64,000 nucleotides of DNA, taken from Leuconostoc pseudomesenteroides KCTC 3652. Its GTDB lineage: Bacteria; Bacillota; Bacilli; Lactobacillales; Lactobacillaceae. Positions 9,501 through 19,132 of this stretch are shown piece after piece. The DNA lies in assembly GCF_014634745.1 (NCBI RefSeq), contig NZ_BMBP01000007.1:37433-101432 (forward strand), given 5' to 3'. Made by a program: the position numbers and the translations under genes. Numbering within the stretch: the first letter of the stretch is position 1; each line of letters starts with the position of its first letter. The notes below the pieces were generated by a model, which was given only the letters and a program-made list of their open reading frames with translations, had not been told where the DNA came from and searched no databases.

Positions 9501-10856
9501 ATGAATCCATTTAAGTTTTTAATGGCGGCACCAGATGCCACCCAAAAAGTACCACAAGAAAAAATTGCAGCCACCTATAAGTGGCGCCAAGCAGGCGTAC
9601 TATTTTCAGCTGTGGTGGGTTATATAGGTTACTATATTATTCGCTTGATTTTTACCACTGAGCAAAATGATATTATGAAAGCTTATCATTTTACGACCGC
9701 AGATATTGGTTTAGTATTAGCCTGTTTCGGTGTAGGATATGGGATTTCCAAGTTGTTTATGGGTGCGTTGAGTGACAAATCTAATCCACGTTATTATTTA
9801 GCAGCAGGATTAATGGGCTCAGCAATTTTGAATTTATTCCTCGGTTCAACTCGAAATATTTATGTCATGATGTTTCTGATGATTTTGATTTCTGTGACAC
9901 AGGGGATGGGGGCACCTGCTGCTCAAAAACTCATTCAATTATGGTGGGGTAAAAAATGGCGTGGGACTGTTTATGCTGTTTGGTCTTCCGCCCATAATGC
10001 GGGCGCCTTTGCTTGTGTGGCAATTGTTGAGTTTTCGATTTTGATGTTTTCACACTCAATAGCTGCTATCTTTTACACAGCATCAGCCGTTTCTGCTATT
10101 ATTGCGATTTTGATTGCGATTTTAGGCGCCGATCGGCCAGCAACCGTCGGATTGCCGTCGATTGCTGAATATACAGGTGAAGTGACTGTCCTACAAGATG
10201 GTGAGACAGTTGAAGGCGACACCACGCAACATTCAATTTGGTTTGTTTTCCGACACTATATTTTAAATAATAAAATTGTTTGGGCAATTACGTTGACGTC
10301 AATGTCACTTTACTTAGTGCGGTATGGTGTCATGTCTTGGATACCAAGCTACTTACATCAATTTAAAGGTTTTGATGCTTCATGGGCAAAATGGTTGGTT
10401 GGTATTTTTGAATTAGCGGCTGTACCAGGTGTGATTATTTTAGGTGCAGTCTCAGATTTTTTGAAAGGCAAACGTGCATTAGTATGTATCGTCTCAGTTT
10501 TGGCGCTGATTGGTTGCTTGACGGTCTATTTCACCGCAACTAATCATACGGTCATTGTCGTTGCGTTGATCTTGATGAGTACTTTAATTTATGCTCCGCT
10601 GACTTTGGTGGGTTTAATGGTTAACGAAGCAGTTCCAAAGTTTGCTGTTGGGTCATCAACAGGATTTATGGGATTTTTCCAATATTTAGTTGGTGAAGTG
10701 GCGGCGACGGCACTAATTGGTATTTTAGTGGCTCATTTTGGATGGACGGCTAGTAATACAGTGCTTTACTCGGCGGCAGGTTTGGCATTTGTATTATTAA
10801 TTCTAATCATGATTTGGCAAAAGCAAGCGTTAAACAAAGCAAAGCGCGATAAGTAA
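9501..10856 (+). CDS. MFS sugar-phosphate transporter (UhpT/UhpC/GlpT-like)
   Basis: A 451-residue major facilitator protein with about 12 transmembrane helices. The N-terminal YKWRQAGVLFSAVVGYIGYY segment and the GISKLFMGALSDKSNPRY loop are typical of the organophosphate:phosphate antiporter family, which imports hexose phosphates or glycerol-3-phosphate in exchange for phosphate. The conserved Arg of helix 1 is placed as YYIIRLIF. Substrate cannot be fixed from sequence. It lies 39 bases after the WxL gene with no terminator between, so it may be read through from it. Confidence 0.85.
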   Translation: MNPFKFLMAAPDATQKVPQEKIAATYKWRQAGVLFSAVVGYIGYYIIRLIFTTEQNDIMKAYHFTTADIGLVLACFGVGYGISKLFMGALSDKSNPRYYLAAGLMGSAILNLFLGSTRNIYVMMFLMILISVTQGMGAPAAQKLIQLWWGKKWRGTVYAVWSSAHNAGAFACVAIVEFSILMFSHSIAAIFYTASAVSAIIAILIAILGADRPATVGLPSIAEYTGEVTVLQDGETVEGDTTQHSIWFVFRHYILNNKIVWAITLTSMSLYLVRYGVMSWIPSYLHQFKGFDASWAKWLVGIFELAAVPGVIILGAVSDFLKGKRALVCIVSVLALIGCLTVYFTATNHTVIVVALILMSTLIYAPLTLVGLMVNEAVPKFAVGSSTGFMGFFQYLVGEVAATALIGILVAHFGWTASNTVLYSAAGLAFVLLILIMIWQKQALNKAKRDK

Positions 10857-10861
10857 TATGC

Positions 10862-10898
10862 AAAGGATTCTGAATAATGACTATTCAGAATCCTTTTT
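10862..10898 (+). terminator. rho-independent terminator after the MFS gene
   Basis: Perfect stem AAAGGATTCTGAATA / TATTCAGAATCCTTT with a 5-base loop and a T tract. Confidence 0.9.
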
Positions 10899-10973
10899 GC
10901 TTGAGATAATTTTAAACAATTATTATCAGGGTAATAGTGAGTAAATTCACGATTACATTAACTTGACCTTTTG

Positions 10974-10996
10974 TTGACATTAACCAAATATTGGTT
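10974..10996 (+). promoter_or_regulatory. TTGACA box with adjacent palindrome upstream of the LRR gene
   Basis: TTGACA at 10974-10979 is followed at once by an inverted repeat AACCAA-ATA-TTGGTT (10982-10996). Such a site just downstream of a -35 box looks like a repressor operator. The -10 box is unclear. Confidence 0.4.
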
Positions 10997-11092
10997 TAGT
11001 AACATTGATAATAGAGGTAAATCAAACGAACAGAAAATTTATCTCTTAAAAATAATTACTACGCTGCAACGTCCATGAGAAGGGAATCACAA

Positions 11093-14000
11093 ATGATTAA
11101 CAGCAAGCGCAAAAATATTTTACTTACTTCTGTCCTTTGTTTTAATGTATTGGCAACAGCGATCACACCAACTGCGGTTATGGCTGATACAGTGACAAAT
11201 AATGACTTAAAAGCAACGAAGTCGGTGGTGTCAACCGGTAATGCTGACCATGCTTTATTGTCGATTGTTTCGGGCAATGATGTCAACCGTCCGATTAATC
11301 TACGGACACTGTTTCCTGATGACAGATTGCGATCGGCAGTCGTTGAAGCAGTTAAAAAATTAGGCTACAAAATTACAGTGAGCGCTAATAATGTTACATG
11401 GGATCAGTTACTATCTATTCATGAACTCGAAATTCACAATACCGATTTGAAAAACTTGGACGGTATTGAATGGTTAGTTAACTTGGAAAGTTTGGATGTA
11501 TCAGACTCAGGTTTGTCAGGCACACTAGTACTCAAAAATTTGTCAACATTAAAAGAAATTGATATTAGTCGGACAAAGGTAATGAAACTTGATACTACTA
11601 GTGAGTTAAATGTGCATGCTGATGGTTTACAATTGGATGATCAAGTTAGCTTGAATCACCAAAAGTTAACTTATGAAGCTAAAGCTTTTTTGGAAAATGG
11701 TTTGAGTTTTAGTGAACTAACAGTGGCTCAAAATAGTCAACAGGACTGGTCACTCGAAAATGGCGAATTTGTCAGTCAGAATCAGAATGTGGATCAGAGT
11801 AAAGGCATTGACATTTTAGCTCATCAGGAAAATGGTGTTGTATTGCCCATTCATGTTTGCTTCACAAACGCTGTGGCACCAAGCCAATTGACTGAACCAG
11901 CACCTGTGCCAAAAACAGATCCGGAAATGACGATCAGTCATTTTAAAATTGGTGGACAGACTGAACAAAATGATTCAAAAAATCTCACACTATTTGATGA
12001 TACAAAAGACGTATCGTTCGATTTGAAATTATCCGATGGTGTTAAACATGATTACGTCTTCTTGAACAAAATAGTGACACAAAATGTTGTGCCTAAACTC
12101 GTGCTAGGCGGTACGCTTTTTGGTGCTAATCAAGAAGTCACAATTGATGACAATGACAATAGTTTGTTGCACGTGAAGCTGACGGGTTTTGATGCACAGA
12201 TTGGTGATGATTTTTCAATTGCTGTTGCAGAAAATAACAGTCGCTTCAATCAGAATTTTGTAATTGCCGGAAAAACGCAACAAATTAAATTGCAGCTTGA
12301 CGCCAATGGTGTCAAGTCCGACTTCAAAGATGGTGAGGCACCTGAAGAAAGGCCGCATTACACAGCTAATCTCACTGTTAAATCTGGTCTTTTAGTAAAT
12401 GATTTGAATGCCGGAGACATTAGCTTTGGTGGCGTTTTCAGCGATGCAAAAATTGAAAAGCTGACAACCGATATCACTCATAATCAAATTGTTGTACAGT
12501 TTAGCCATCCAGCTGTACGCTATATGGATCAAAGTCGAAATGGTCAAATTACGATTAAAAACGGTTTAGGTTATGCTGATAAACAAAATCGTAATGTTAC
12601 GCGTCCAATTACCGTTAATGTTACAGACCCGTACCGACCAAAACTGCAATATGACAACTCAAATGCTAATACACCAAATATTAATGGCACTTTTATTGCC
12701 CAAACGGTCACAAATTCGGTCATCAAAGCCGTCTGTGATACTTTAAAAGAGTATGGTAAAGGTGCATGGTTGAAGGCTAATCCGTTGTTGACGGGTATGT
12801 CAAGCATACTATTTTCAATATTTGGGGATGACAAGAATCCCGTCATGGACAAACTCAATGAGATGGATAAAAAGCTTGATGACATTAAAGCAGGGATTGA
12901 TCATCTCAGTACAGCGGTCATGGACGAAAATAAGAAATCAGAATTAAAAAATAGTATTGATAAAGTAGAAGATAAAGTACGAAATTTGTTAGAACCAGGT
13001 ATTTCGGCGCGTATCAATAATGCTGGGCATGCCATTGATAGATTGAAAAAATATGAGGGTGACGTGACAAATAAAAATGATTCTCAGACGATTGATGATT
13101 ATTTTCAGCAACTCTATTCAACAGGACGCAATGGCAAGAACACGCATTATGAAGATTTACGATCATTGCAAGATTTCATGTATGATGCCACCGGTATGAA
13201 AGCATTGACAACAACAAATTCGATTATGAATAAATTTGCAGAATATCAGTCTTATGAAAAGGATTTTAGCACGCAAGCTACCAACGACAGAAAGCAATTT
13301 GATACAGCGTTGAGTAATGCTTATGAACCGGCCTACCTCACAATCATGGCAGCTATTCAGTATGATAGGAATAAAATTGAACAAGAAGATGCGGCTGCTG
13401 ATAAGTGGGCGGACCAATTAGCTGACGAAGCCAAAAAAGACCCTACTCAAAAAGCTAAGCTAGAAGCTACTGTGGCAAATATCAAAAACCAGATTAAAAA
13501 AGATACAGAGGATAACATTAAACAAGATAATAAATACTTAGATATGAGTGAGCAGCCCAATGCTGATAGCATGGTAAAACGAGATGATACATTTGTTAAA
13601 AATATTGAAACAGATGTGAATAATATCAAAAAAATTGACGATGATTTGAAAAATGGTAAAATTTACAGTTATCGTTTGAAAAAAGATTTAAACAAAACAC
13701 TGGGGAACGATAGTGATTTACATTTTTATAAATTGAGTGGTAAACGAATTCCTGATGGTGACTGCAAAATTACTTGGCAGGGTAAAAGTCGGACAATCAA
13801 TGATATTTGTAATGGTTCGATGCCCTCCTTGGGTGATTTTAATAAGCGTGTTAGCACTGAAGATATCAAAACACTAGTTAGTAATCAAAATGCACGTGCC
13901 AACTGCGATCCAGTTGGGGCGAATTTGGTCAAAGATTTGAAGTCAGCAGGTTTCGTGGTACCTAGTCAGGTGCAGTATTATGATAATATCTGGAATGGGA

Positions 14001-14200
14001 CACTTGACGATTCCGACTATGAGCCATGGGGCCCTTTGTTTGATACAGGCCATTTGAAAGCAAAAGTTGGTGTCATTAAAGAAGATTCACCAAAAGAGGT
14101 GTTGCACCAAGTGATTGATTACAACATTGGTGCATTTAATAATATTACATCATGCCATTTTGAGGAATGGCAAATGAATTTTTTGCAATATGCTAATTAA
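11093..14200 (+). CDS. large secreted LRR protein with long helical C-terminal region
   Basis: ATG 11093 is preferred to the ATG 18 bases upstream because GAGAAGGGA lies 7 bases before it. The 1035-residue product has a signal peptide cleaved near AVMA/DT, two or three leucine-rich repeats at about 100-165 (LDGIEWLVNLESLDVSDSGL), a beta-rich middle (about 270-515), and then a long helical part from about 530 with a hydrophobic patch (LLTGMSSILFSIFG, about 566-579) followed by Asp/Lys-rich coiled coil up to about 870. The last 165 residues hold four cysteines (GDCKITW, NDICNGS, ANCDPVG, TSCHFEE). No LPxTG, WxL or LysM anchor is visible. The helical half recalls helical pore-forming proteins, but this is only a resemblance. 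Confidence 0.8.
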   Translation: MINSKRKNILLTSVLCFNVLATAITPTAVMADTVTNNDLKATKSVVSTGNADHALLSIVSGNDVNRPINLRTLFPDDRLRSAVVEAVKKLGYKITVSANNVTWDQLLSIHELEIHNTDLKNLDGIEWLVNLESLDVSDSGLSGTLVLKNLSTLKEIDISRTKVMKLDTTSELNVHADGLQLDDQVSLNHQKLTYEAKAFLENGLSFSELTVAQNSQQDWSLENGEFVSQNQNVDQSKGIDILAHQENGVVLPIHVCFTNAVAPSQLTEPAPVPKTDPEMTISHFKIGGQTEQNDSKNLTLFDDTKDVSFDLKLSDGVKHDYVFLNKIVTQNVVPKLVLGGTLFGANQEVTIDDNDNSLLHVKLTGFDAQIGDDFSIAVAENNSRFNQNFVIAGKTQQIKLQLDANGVKSDFKDGEAPEERPHYTANLTVKSGLLVNDLNAGDISFGGVFSDAKIEKLTTDITHNQIVVQFSHPAVRYMDQSRNGQITIKNGLGYADKQNRNVTRPITVNVTDPYRPKLQYDNSNANTPNINGTFIAQTVTNSVIKAVCDTLKEYGKGAWLKANPLLTGMSSILFSIFGDDKNPVMDKLNEMDKKLDDIKAGIDHLSTAVMDENKKSELKNSIDKVEDKVRNLLEPGISARINNAGHAIDRLKKYEGDVTNKNDSQTIDDYFQQLYSTGRNGKNTHYEDLRSLQDFMYDATGMKALTTTNSIMNKFAEYQSYEKDFSTQATNDRKQFDTALSNAYEPAYLTIMAAIQYDRNKIEQEDAAADKWADQLADEAKKDPTQKAKLEATVANIKNQIKKDTEDNIKQDNKYLDMSEQPNADSMVKRDDTFVKNIETDVNNIKKIDDDLKNGKIYSYRLKKDLNKTLGNDSDLHFYKLSGKRIPDGDCKITWQGKSRTINDICNGSMPSLGDFNKRVSTEDIKTLVSNQNARANCDPVGANLVKDLKSAGFVVPSQVQYYDNIWNGTLDDSDYEPWGPLFDTGHLKAKVGVIKEDSPKEVLHQVIDYNIGAFNNITSCHFEEWQMNFLQYAN

Positions 14201-14216
14201 CTACAGTCATTTCATT

Positions 14217-14254
14217 AAATCATGGGAAACTTAATTGTTTATCATGATTTTTTT
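14217..14254 (+). terminator. terminator after the LRR gene
   Basis: Stem AAATCATG / CATGATTT with an 18-base loop followed by seven T residues. Confidence 0.7.
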
Positions 14255-14319
14255 GTTACTTACTGATTTGGTGTAATTTGGTATAATTGAAATAGTTTGA
14301 TTTGAGAAGAGGTAGTGAT

Positions 14320-14919
14320 TTGGCACAATTATTTTTTGAATACGGCGCAATGAGCTCGGGCAAGTCAATTGAAATTTTAAAAGTGGCGCACAATTATGAA
14401 TCGCAGGGACGCAAGGTGCTGTTAATGACACCAAGTGTCGATACGCGTGATGGTGTTGGCAAAATTGCTAGTCGTATTGGTATGTCGCGCGACGCCATGG
14501 CCGTACACGAAACAGAAAATTTGTACGAAGTGATTAAAGCGGCCAAAGATGATAAGTTAGCCGCAGTATTGGTAGATGAAGCACAATTTTTGCAGCCAGA
14601 ACAAGTCGACCAATTGGCTTATGCGGTGGACACGCTACACATACCGGTCATGGCCTTTGGACTGAAACAAGACGCGTTCAATCAGTTGTTTGCTGGTTCC
14701 AAGCGCTTGATCGAAATGGCTGACAAATTAGAAGAAATGAAAACGATTTGTTCTTTCTGTGGCAAAAAAGCAACGACACAACTGCGAATTGTTGATGGCA
14801 AACCGCAACGTGAAGGGGCGCAAGTGTTTATCGGTGGTGATGAAGCGTATATTCCAACTTGCCGTTTTCACTGGTATCACCCCGATCAAGACAAAATTGA
14901 CCAACTACTATCGCATTAA
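14320..14919 (+). CDS. tdk: thymidine kinase
   Basis: Start placed at TTG 14320, where AGAAGAGG lies 7 bases upstream and the protein begins with the family's usual AQLFFEYGAM; a TTG 18 bases earlier would overlap this ribosome binding site. The 199-residue type II thymidine kinase has the P-loop GAMSSGKSIE, the Walker B LVDEAQFL, the zinc-binding CSFC and a later C-x2-H (TCRFHW), and the lasso region VFIGGDEAYIP. It phosphorylates thymidine in the salvage route to dTTP. It precedes prfA, a common order in lactic acid bacteria. A TATAAT box at 14283-14288 may be its -10. Confidence 0.95.
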   Translation: MAQLFFEYGAMSSGKSIEILKVAHNYESQGRKVLLMTPSVDTRDGVGKIASRIGMSRDAMAVHETENLYEVIKAAKDDKLAAVLVDEAQFLQPEQVDQLAYAVDTLHIPVMAFGLKQDAFNQLFAGSKRLIEMADKLEEMKTICSFCGKKATTQLRIVDGKPQREGAQVFIGGDEAYIPTCRFHWYHPDQDKIDQLLSH

Positions 14920-14964
14920 TTTGATGAGAACTAATTGTTCTCGTACATAATAACGGAGGAAAAT

Positions 14965-16035
14965 ATGAATCCAATCTTTCAACAATTACAAACCGTCGTT
15001 GATCGTTACGACGAATTAAATGAACAACTCGCTGATCCCGAAGTGATGAATGATGGTCAGCACTACATGGCACTCTCAAAAGAAGCGGGTAGTATCCGTG
15101 AAACAGTAGAGGTCTATCATCGTTATCAGCAAGTTATCCAAGATATTCAAGATGCGCAGGATTTGTTAGATGATCCTGAAATGGCGCCATTAGCCAAAGA
15201 AGATTTGAATAGTCTCAAGCCTGAACAAGAAGAACTAGAAGATAAACTCAAGGTTTTGATGCTACCTCAAGATCCCAATGATGACAAAAATATTATCATG
15301 GAAATTCGTGGTGCTGCTGGTGGTGACGAATCATCTTTGTTTGCAGCCGATTTGTTAGATATGTATCGTCGCTATGCTGAACGGCAAAATTGGTCATTGA
15401 GTATTATTGATGAGTCCACAACAGAAGTTGGTGGTTACAAGGAAGTTGCGGTGATGATTACTGGTGACAGTGTCTACTCGAAGTTAAAGTTTGAAAGCGG
15501 TGCGCATCGTGTGCAACGTGTCCCTGCAACAGAAACACAAGGACGCGTCCATACCTCAACAGCAACGGTTGGTGTGATGCCAGAATTTGAAGATATTGAT
15601 TTTGAGCTTAATGAAGCCGATTTGGAAGAAGAGTTCTTCCGTTCAGGTGGTGCCGGTGGTCAAAACGTCAATAAAGTTTCAACAGCAGTGCGCTTAATCC
15701 ATAAACCTACGGGTATTATGGTTAAAATGCAAGAAGAACGCACACAAATTAAAAACCGTGATAAAGCGCGAAAGCTATTAGCGAGTCGTGTCTATGATTT
15801 TTACGCGCAACAAAATGAAGCAGAATATGCCGAAAAACGTAAATCTGCAGTGGGAACGGGAGATCGCTCTGAACGGATTCGGACTTATAATTATCCGCAA
15901 AATCGTGTTACCGATCACCGCATTGGTCTCACGTTGAACAAGCTTGACCGAATCATGAATGGTGATTTAGGTGAAGTTATTGACGCCCTTGTCATTGCTG
16001 ATCAGACAGCAAAACTGGCGGAATTAAACAAATGA
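14965..16035 (+). CDS. prfA: peptide chain release factor 1
   Basis: ATG 14965 follows CGGAGGA with correct spacing and gives the family's usual N-terminus (MNPIFQQL). The 356-residue class I release factor has the GGQ catalytic loop ([14 protein letters not shown]) that triggers peptidyl-tRNA hydrolysis and the PATETQGR segment in the codon-recognition domain typical of RF1 (UAA/UAG). Its stop overlaps prmC, whose product methylates the GGQ glutamine, so substrate and modifying enzyme are translationally coupled. Confidence 0.97.
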   Translation: MNPIFQQLQTVVDRYDELNEQLADPEVMNDGQHYMALSKEAGSIRETVEVYHRYQQVIQDIQDAQDLLDDPEMAPLAKEDLNSLKPEQEELEDKLKVLMLPQDPNDDKNIIMEIRGAAGGDESSLFAADLLDMYRRYAERQNWSLSIIDESTTEVGGYKEVAVMITGDSVYSKLKFESGAHRVQRVPATETQGRVHTSTATVGVMPEFEDIDFELNEADLEEEFFRSGGAGGQNVNKVSTAVRLIHKPTGIMVKMQEERTQIKNRDKARKLLASRVYDFYAQQNEAEYAEKRKSAVGTGDRSERIRTYNYPQNRVTDHRIGLTLNKLDRIMNGDLGEVIDALVIADQTAKLAELNK

Positions 16036-17024
16036 CAGATAAGCATTTTGATACGCCGCCACAATTTGGTTCATCCAAGCCACAAGTCAACAATCAATCG
16101 GGCAAGCTAAATGCACCAAAATGGTTTGAATGGGATGACATTAAAAAGCCAACTGACTTAAGTCATGTCAAAATTTCATTAATTGAGGCCAAAAAGTGGG
16201 CGTTAATTGAATTGCGTCAAGCTGGTATGTCTGAGCAAGATGCGAAAGACAATCTGGACTTTTTGCTAAGTGGTGCGCTTAATATTAACTATGGCATGTT
16301 GCGCGCTAACATGAGTCGACAAATGCCAGCAGCACTAGCAACCATTTGGCCCAAGTGGGTCTCTGAGTTGGTAAAGAATCGGCCGCCACAATACATTTTA
16401 GGTCATGCCCCTTTCTTTGGTCGTGAGTTTTTAGTAGATGAACGGGTGTTGATTCCAAGACCGGAAACCGAGGAGTTAGTAGATTGGATTCTAAAAGACG
16501 CTGGATCAGGCGTTCAACCGGTCTCTGTGTTAGACATTGGTACTGGTAGTGGTGCTATTATTGAAACATTAATGTTGGAAAATCAGCGTGTGCGTGGCTT
16601 TGCAACAGACATTTCTGATGATGCACTAACTGTTGCACAAGCTAATGCCCAACGCTTTGAATTGTCATTCTTACACTTTGCCAAAAGTGATGTGTACAAT
16701 CAATTAGATGGTCTGGTATTTGACATTATTGTTAGTAATCCGCCTTATATTGCGACTCAAGATAAGCACGAGATGGATGCGAGTGTGTTGACATTTGAAC
16801 CGCATAACGCGTTATTTGCGGAACATGATGGTTTGGATATATATGAACGAATCGCTGCTGGTTTAGATGAACATTTAACAGCACACGGGCGTGCGTACTT
16901 CGAAATCGGTTATCAACAAGGACCGGCGGTAGTTGATATGATGCAAGCGGCGTTACCCAACGCCAAAATAACATTGCGGCAAGACTTTGCGGGACTTGAT
17001 CGCATGATTCGAGTGGAGAAATGA
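16032..17024 (+). CDS. prmC: release factor glutamine N5-methyltransferase
   Basis: A 330-residue SAM-dependent methyltransferase with the substrate-recognition segment [16 protein letters not shown], the [11 protein letters not shown] motif, the SAM-binding [10 protein letters not shown] and the catalytic NPPY (VSNPPYIAT). It methylates the glutamine of the GGQ motif in release factors. It is about 45 residues longer than usual at the N-terminus (a hydrophilic extension before the [11 protein letters not shown] helix). It overlaps prfA by 4 bases and the next gene by 4 bases. Confidence 0.95.
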   Translation: MTDKHFDTPPQFGSSKPQVNNQSGKLNAPKWFEWDDIKKPTDLSHVKISLIEAKKWALIELRQAGMSEQDAKDNLDFLLSGALNINYGMLRANMSRQMPAALATIWPKWVSELVKNRPPQYILGHAPFFGREFLVDERVLIPRPETEELVDWILKDAGSGVQPVSVLDIGTGSGAIIETLMLENQRVRGFATDISDDALTVAQANAQRFELSFLHFAKSDVYNQLDGLVFDIIVSNPPYIATQDKHEMDASVLTFEPHNALFAEHDGLDIYERIAAGLDEHLTAHGRAYFEIGYQQGPAVVDMMQAALPNAKITLRQDFAGLDRMIRVEK

Positions 17025-18034
17025 AAACAACAATTTTTAAAACAGATGAACAATCGTTAGCTGAAGCAAGTGCATTATTACAACAAGGTGAGGTTGTCGC
17101 ATTTCCAACAGAGACGGTCTATGGTTTGGGTGCTGATGCCACAAATGAAGCAGCAGTGCAAAAGGTATTTACTGCAAAGGGACGTCCAAGTGATAACCCG
17201 TTGATTATGACTGTTGCTGATGAATCGCAATTAGATGAGTTTGTGGTGATTTCTGAAGCTGCTAAGACTTTGATGGCGGCATTTTGGCCGGGTTCTCTGA
17301 CCATTATTTTACCTATCAAGCCAGGACGTGTTGAGATGATCGTCACTGGTGGTTTGCAAACAGTGGCCTTTCGACTACCAGATAATGAAGCCGCGCGTCA
17401 ATTAATCCGCGTGGCTGGTGTACCAATTGTCGGACCAAGCGCTAATATTTCTGGCAAGCCATCACCTACAACGGCGCAACACGTATGGCATGATATGCAG
17501 GGCAAAATTGCAGGAATTGTGGATGATGGTCCGACAACTGTGGGTGTTGAATCGACAGTAATTGATATGTCAGCAACGACACCCACAATTCTTCGTCCCG
17601 GTGCGGTGACACAACAACAGTTAGAAGCGGTATTAGGTGTCAGGGTTGTTGACGCAACCAGTACGAAATCAGTTGCTAGTGATGTCACACCAAAAGCACC
17701 AGGTATGAAATATCGTCACTATGCGCCAGACAAAAATGTGGTGATGTTTGACCGATTAGATGCACTGACATTAAAAGAAGTGTTGCAAAAAAATGATGTT
17801 GTGATGGCACAAGATGCAACGATTGCAGCAATGGCAATTCCCCAAGATAAAACATGGTCACTTGGCGAGTCATTAGAAACAGCCACAGAACAACTATTTG
17901 CTGGTTTACGTTATTATGACGATGAAGCCACAGTTGCTACCATCTATGTTGAAAAAATGCCACCAATTGGCATTGGTAAGGCATTTAACAATCGGCTGGG
18001 TAAAGCGGCAGGAAATCAAGAGTTTAACATCTAA
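17021..18034 (+). CDS. threonylcarbamoyl-AMP synthase (Sua5 type)
   Basis: A 337-residue protein with an N-terminal YrdC domain (AFPTETVYGLGADA, KGRPSDNPL, PSANISGKPSPT) and a C-terminal Sua5 domain (KAPGMKYRHYAP joining the two), so it is the long Sua5/YwlC form. It makes threonylcarbamoyl-AMP from threonine, bicarbonate and ATP, the first step of t6A modification of tRNAs that read ANN codons. The second step needs TsaB and TsaD, which are encoded at 22969 and 24601 in this window. Confidence 0.95.
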   Translation: MKTTIFKTDEQSLAEASALLQQGEVVAFPTETVYGLGADATNEAAVQKVFTAKGRPSDNPLIMTVADESQLDEFVVISEAAKTLMAAFWPGSLTIILPIKPGRVEMIVTGGLQTVAFRLPDNEAARQLIRVAGVPIVGPSANISGKPSPTTAQHVWHDMQGKIAGIVDDGPTTVGVESTVIDMSATTPTILRPGAVTQQQLEAVLGVRVVDATSTKSVASDVTPKAPGMKYRHYAPDKNVVMFDRLDALTLKEVLQKNDVVMAQDATIAAMAIPQDKTWSLGESLETATEQLFAGLRYYDDEATVATIYVEKMPPIGIGKAFNNRLGKAAGNQEFNI

Positions 18035-18038
18035 ACTA

Positions 18039-18067
18039 AACAGAGCGCCTAAGGACGCTCTGTTTTA
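18039..18067. terminator. bidirectional terminator between Sua5 and Rgg-like genes
   Basis: Perfect stem AACAGAGCG / CGCTCTGTT with T and A tracts on either side. The right arm also encodes the last residues and stop of the convergent regulator gene. Confidence 0.85.
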
Positions 18068-19017
18068 ATTTGCGCTAATATTTCCGACGCGGTTTTTGAA
18101 GGGTGATTGACGAAGTTGGTCAATTGACCATGAGTATTATAAAAAGGATGTTTAATATTATTCATTTGTGTTTGGTGGACTAGTAGTAGCGAACGAATGT
18201 TGGGATAGTTTATCGTTTGTAACGCACGATAAAATTCGTATGCTTCTGACTGCGTATTTTGATAATCTATGTAAAGATTGGTATAAAGTAATGTGGCCTT
18301 TAGGGTGATCTGAACTTCGGCATTACTATCATTTTGGAACAATTCTTGGCTGTGTTTCATGACCTGTTCTAAAAGCGTTTTTGAAAAATGTCTGAGTAAA
18401 ATATTTTGGACCGTGTTGAAATAATGAGTGGCATGTTGCGTGATGATTTTGCTATCAAGTGCGTGAAATTTGAGGTATTGACGATCAACTGCCCAAAATA
18501 GTTTGGCAAATTCATTCTCATTTTCAATTGTCATGAAATAATTATCGGCGAGCTGTAATTCAAATAATGTCCAGCCATCCACGTCGGTTTCTCTCATAAA
18601 AGTGATGAGTTCAGTTAACGGTTCTAAAGAATACAAATTTTGATTGTTACCAGTGCCATAAAAAAGTAGATAGGCGCGCATCGCGACAAAACGAATATTG
18701 CGTGATCGATCATGTCGATATTTTTCAGACAATGGTAACAGGGCGGAGATGTTTCTTTCATTGTATAAATCATTCACGAGTTGCGTCAATTCATTTTCGT
18801 CATCAAAATCGTAATGATTAGCGATGAAAAGAAATTCTGATATATCAACGTTGAGATTCTTTAAGAGGGCGATGAATTGATCGACACGTATGTGGTGACG
18901 GTTATGTTCAAACTCACTATAAAACGATCTTGACATCACACCAGCATAAATTTCAGGTTGTGTAATACCTTTAGCAAGACGAATTTGTCTAATTGTTTGA
19001 CCAAAGTTAATTGTCAT
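18049..19017 (-). CDS. Rgg/GadR/MutR-like transcriptional regulator
   Basis: Start placed at 19017 (MTINFGQTIRQ), because the open frame further upstream runs through a perfect palindrome and has only a TTG start. The 322-residue protein has an N-terminal XRE helix-turn-helix (GQTIRQIRLAKGITQPEIYAGVMSR, with the serine-glutamate of the recognition helix in SFYSEFEHNR) and a long helical C-terminal domain as in Rgg-family regulators that bind short peptides. It is divergent from an ABC exporter gene 115 bases away, which is its most likely target. I cannot see a short peptide gene beside it. Confidence 0.8.
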   Translation of the reverse strand: MTINFGQTIRQIRLAKGITQPEIYAGVMSRSFYSEFEHNRHHIRVDQFIALLKNLNVDISEFLFIANHYDFDDENELTQLVNDLYNERNISALLPLSEKYRHDRSRNIRFVAMRAYLLFYGTGNNQNLYSLEPLTELITFMRETDVDGWTLFELQLADNYFMTIENENEFAKLFWAVDRQYLKFHALDSKIITQHATHYFNTVQNILLRHFSKTLLEQVMKHSQELFQNDSNAEVQITLKATLLYTNLYIDYQNTQSEAYEFYRALQTINYPNIRSLLLVHQTQMNNIKHPFYNTHGQLTNFVNHPSKTASEILAQIKTERP

Positions 19018-19045
19018 CACACTATTTCTCTCTAAATTAAAATAT

Positions 19046-19061
19046 GTCGCCAATTGGCGAC
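19046..19061. promoter_or_regulatory. perfect 16-base palindrome between regulator and ABC exporter
   Basis: GTCGCCAATTGGCGAC is perfectly self-complementary, is GC-rich in an AT-rich intergenic region, and lies between the divergent regulator and transporter genes. It is the likely operator of the Rgg-like protein. Confidence 0.55.
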
Positions 19062-19132
19062 GTTTGTTTTATTGTAACACGATAATAAAAAGATGATAAT
19101 CGTTTTATAAATTTTATAGTGAGGGCATGATC

